NCBI GenBank assembly: GCA_009845905.1
Contig: VXYS01000013.1
Location: 1-64,000, forward strand
Direction of reading: 5' to 3'
Source of the DNA: Gammaproteobacteria bacterium
GTDB taxonomy: Bacteria; Pseudomonadota; Gammaproteobacteria; Steroidobacterales; Foliamicaceae
DNA length: 64,000 nt
Of the stretch, positions 63,006 through 64,000 are shown one piece after another. The notes below the pieces were generated by a model that made no database searches, was not told the DNA's origin, and was given only the letters and a program-made list of their open reading frames with translations. The stretch's first letter is position 1, and the number at the start of each line of letters is the position of its first letter. Both the position numbers and the translations under genes were made by a program.

Positions 63006-64000
63006 TCAGCCCCGGGAGTTGCCTTCCTGCCGGCGCACAATTTCGGTGAGAGTGCGGAAATCGATCTTGCCGCTTCCCATCACGGGCAACTCCTCCACCA
63101 CCACGTATTGTTTCGGCAGTGCCAGATTGGGCAGTTGTTCTGCGAGTCTCCCGGCCACATCCCGTTCGTCGATCGGCTTGTTGGTGACGGCAATGATTCG
63201 TGAACCCCGCCTGGCATCGGGCAGTTCCACGGCGCAACACGCCACGTCTTCCCCGATCACCGAATCGAGTGTTTCCTCCACGTTCACCAGCGAGATCATC
63301 TCGCCGCCTATCTTGGCGAATCGCTTGAGACGGCCCTTGTGCCACAGATAACCGTCCTCATCGAGAACCCCGAGATCGCCGGTGTCATACCAGCCTGACT
63401 TCAGTCGCAGATGGGACTCCGCCATGTCATTCAGGTAACCGGACATGACCCCTTCGCCCTTCACCATGATCTTGCCGGTCTCGCCGGGCGCGCAGTCCTC
63501 CCCGCTGTCGATATTCTCGATTCGCACGCGGGTGCCCGGTATCGGCACGCCAATGCTGCCGGGGCGATTTCCGTCCCTCGGGTTCACCGAGATAACGGGT
63601 GAAGTCTCGGTGGTGCCGTAACCTTCGAGAATCTCCAGCTTGTGCTTGTCGCGGTAGAGTTGCCTGAGGGAATCGGGACATTTGTCGGCGCCCGCAACAG
63701 CCAGTTCCACACTGGCGAAATCTCCCGGCCGGGACTGTCTTGCATAGCCTTCCAGAAAAAATGGAGTGCCGACAAGCAGCTGGGGTTTTTCTTCCTTGAT
63801 GAGCCGGGCGATGACCTTGAAATCAAGAGGGTTGGGGTAGGTAATGGACGTCATTCCCAGACACAGGGGAGTCCAGAGATGGATCGTCAGGCCGAACACG
63901 TGAAAGCACGGAAGCACGGCCAGCATCCGATCCATCCCGTGGAGGTCCATCATGTCGGAGAAGGAATCTATATTGGACAAGATGTTTCGCTGAGTGAGCT
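63006..64000 (-). CDS. AMP-dependent acyl-CoA/acyl-ACP synthetase, 5' end outside window
   Basis: Only the C-terminal 330 or so residues are in the window; the frame stays open to base 64000 (LTQRNIL precedes the first TTG). Adenylate-forming motifs are visible: ILEGYGTTETSPVISVNP, WYDTGDLGVLDEDGYL and KRFAKIGGEMISLVNVEE, ending near the catalytic-type Lys in MGSGKIDFRTL. The wording is closest to long-chain acyl-ACP ligases (Aas-like). Its link to the neighbouring genes is unclear; the palindromic repeat separates it from M24. Confidence 0.88.
   Translation of the reverse strand, partial: LTQRNILSNIDSFSDMMDLHGMDRMLAVLPCFHVFGLTIHLWTPLCLGMTSITYPNPLDFKVIARLIKEEKPQLLVGTPFFLEGYARQSRPGDFASVELAVAGADKCPDSLRQLYRDKHKLEILEGYGTTETSPVISVNPRDGNRPGSIGVPIPGTRVRIENIDSGEDCAPGETGKIMVKGEGVMSGYLNDMAESHLRLKSGWYDTGDLGVLDEDGYLWHKGRLKRFAKIGGEMISLVNVEETLDSVIGEDVACCAVELPDARRGSRIIAVTNKPIDERDVAGRLAEQLPNLALPKQYVVVEELPVMGSGKIDFRTLTEIVRRQEGNSRG

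Noticed and set aside
1..64000. CRISPR arrays, tRNA/rRNA genes, insertion sequences, prophage
   Set aside because: No regularly spaced repeats, cloverleaf signatures, rRNA-like stretches, transposases or integrases were found by reading; dispersed palindromes are reported separately.

Overview
The window is high-GC DNA from a Gram-negative bacterium, most likely a marine or host-associated Pseudomonadota. It encodes TonB-dependent receptors, Tat-exported enzymes and TPR-sulfotransferases. Genes are packed tightly, with many ATGA/GTGA stop-start overlaps. No rRNA, tRNA, CRISPR array, integrase, transposase or prophage gene was seen, and no gene-free stretch exceeds 300 bases. The exact class (gamma or alpha) cannot be fixed from the sequence alone.

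Region 1 (1-17591). After the 3' end of an alpha/beta hydrolase, a long minus-strand block reads fhs > MttB-family methyltransferase > DUF1638 > metV-like > metF > methyl-THF:corrinoid methyltransferase > RACo-like activator > HD-domain protein > dimethylglycine-dehydrogenase-like protein > soxB > soxD > soxA > soxG. This is a nearly complete route for stepwise N-demethylation of a quaternary amine such as glycine betaine. A corrinoid system takes the first methyl group to THF, flavoprotein/GcvT enzymes take the next two to methylene-THF, and MetF and Fhs carry the C1 units towards formate.

Region 2 (17692-30595). Two closely related tandem TonB-dependent receptors flank a TPR-sulfotransferase and a BCCT betaine transporter. 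A TauD-family dioxygenase and a Tat-like alpha/beta hydrolase follow, divergent from a third TonB-receptor-like protein. This looks like the uptake side.

Region 3 (30596-39887). A second MttB-family protein, a 'virulence factor' family small protein and the only corrinoid protein of the window form a minus-strand operon. Divergent from it are two more dimethylglycine-dehydrogenase-like proteins and a CoA-acylating methylmalonate-semialdehyde dehydrogenase.

Region 4 (39896-46040). A complete NAD-linked FdsGBA-D formate dehydrogenase with FdhD would oxidise the formate made by Fhs.

Region 5 (46114-51154). CysC, a shortened CysD without CysN and two VOC proteins lie on the minus strand. Divergent from them are a SAM methyltransferase and a small unknown protein.

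Region 6 (51229-62868). A fourth TonB receptor is followed by a Tat-exported flavoprotein encoded with a peptide-type ABC importer. Divergent from these are a Tat-exported class V PLP enzyme and a Tat-exported M24 (creatinase/prolidase-like) protein. The window ends inside an acyl-CoA/acyl-ACP synthetase.

Non-coding structure includes palindromic repeats in several intergenic gaps. One family keeps a near-constant loop of about 40 bases inside stems whose sequence differs between copies.
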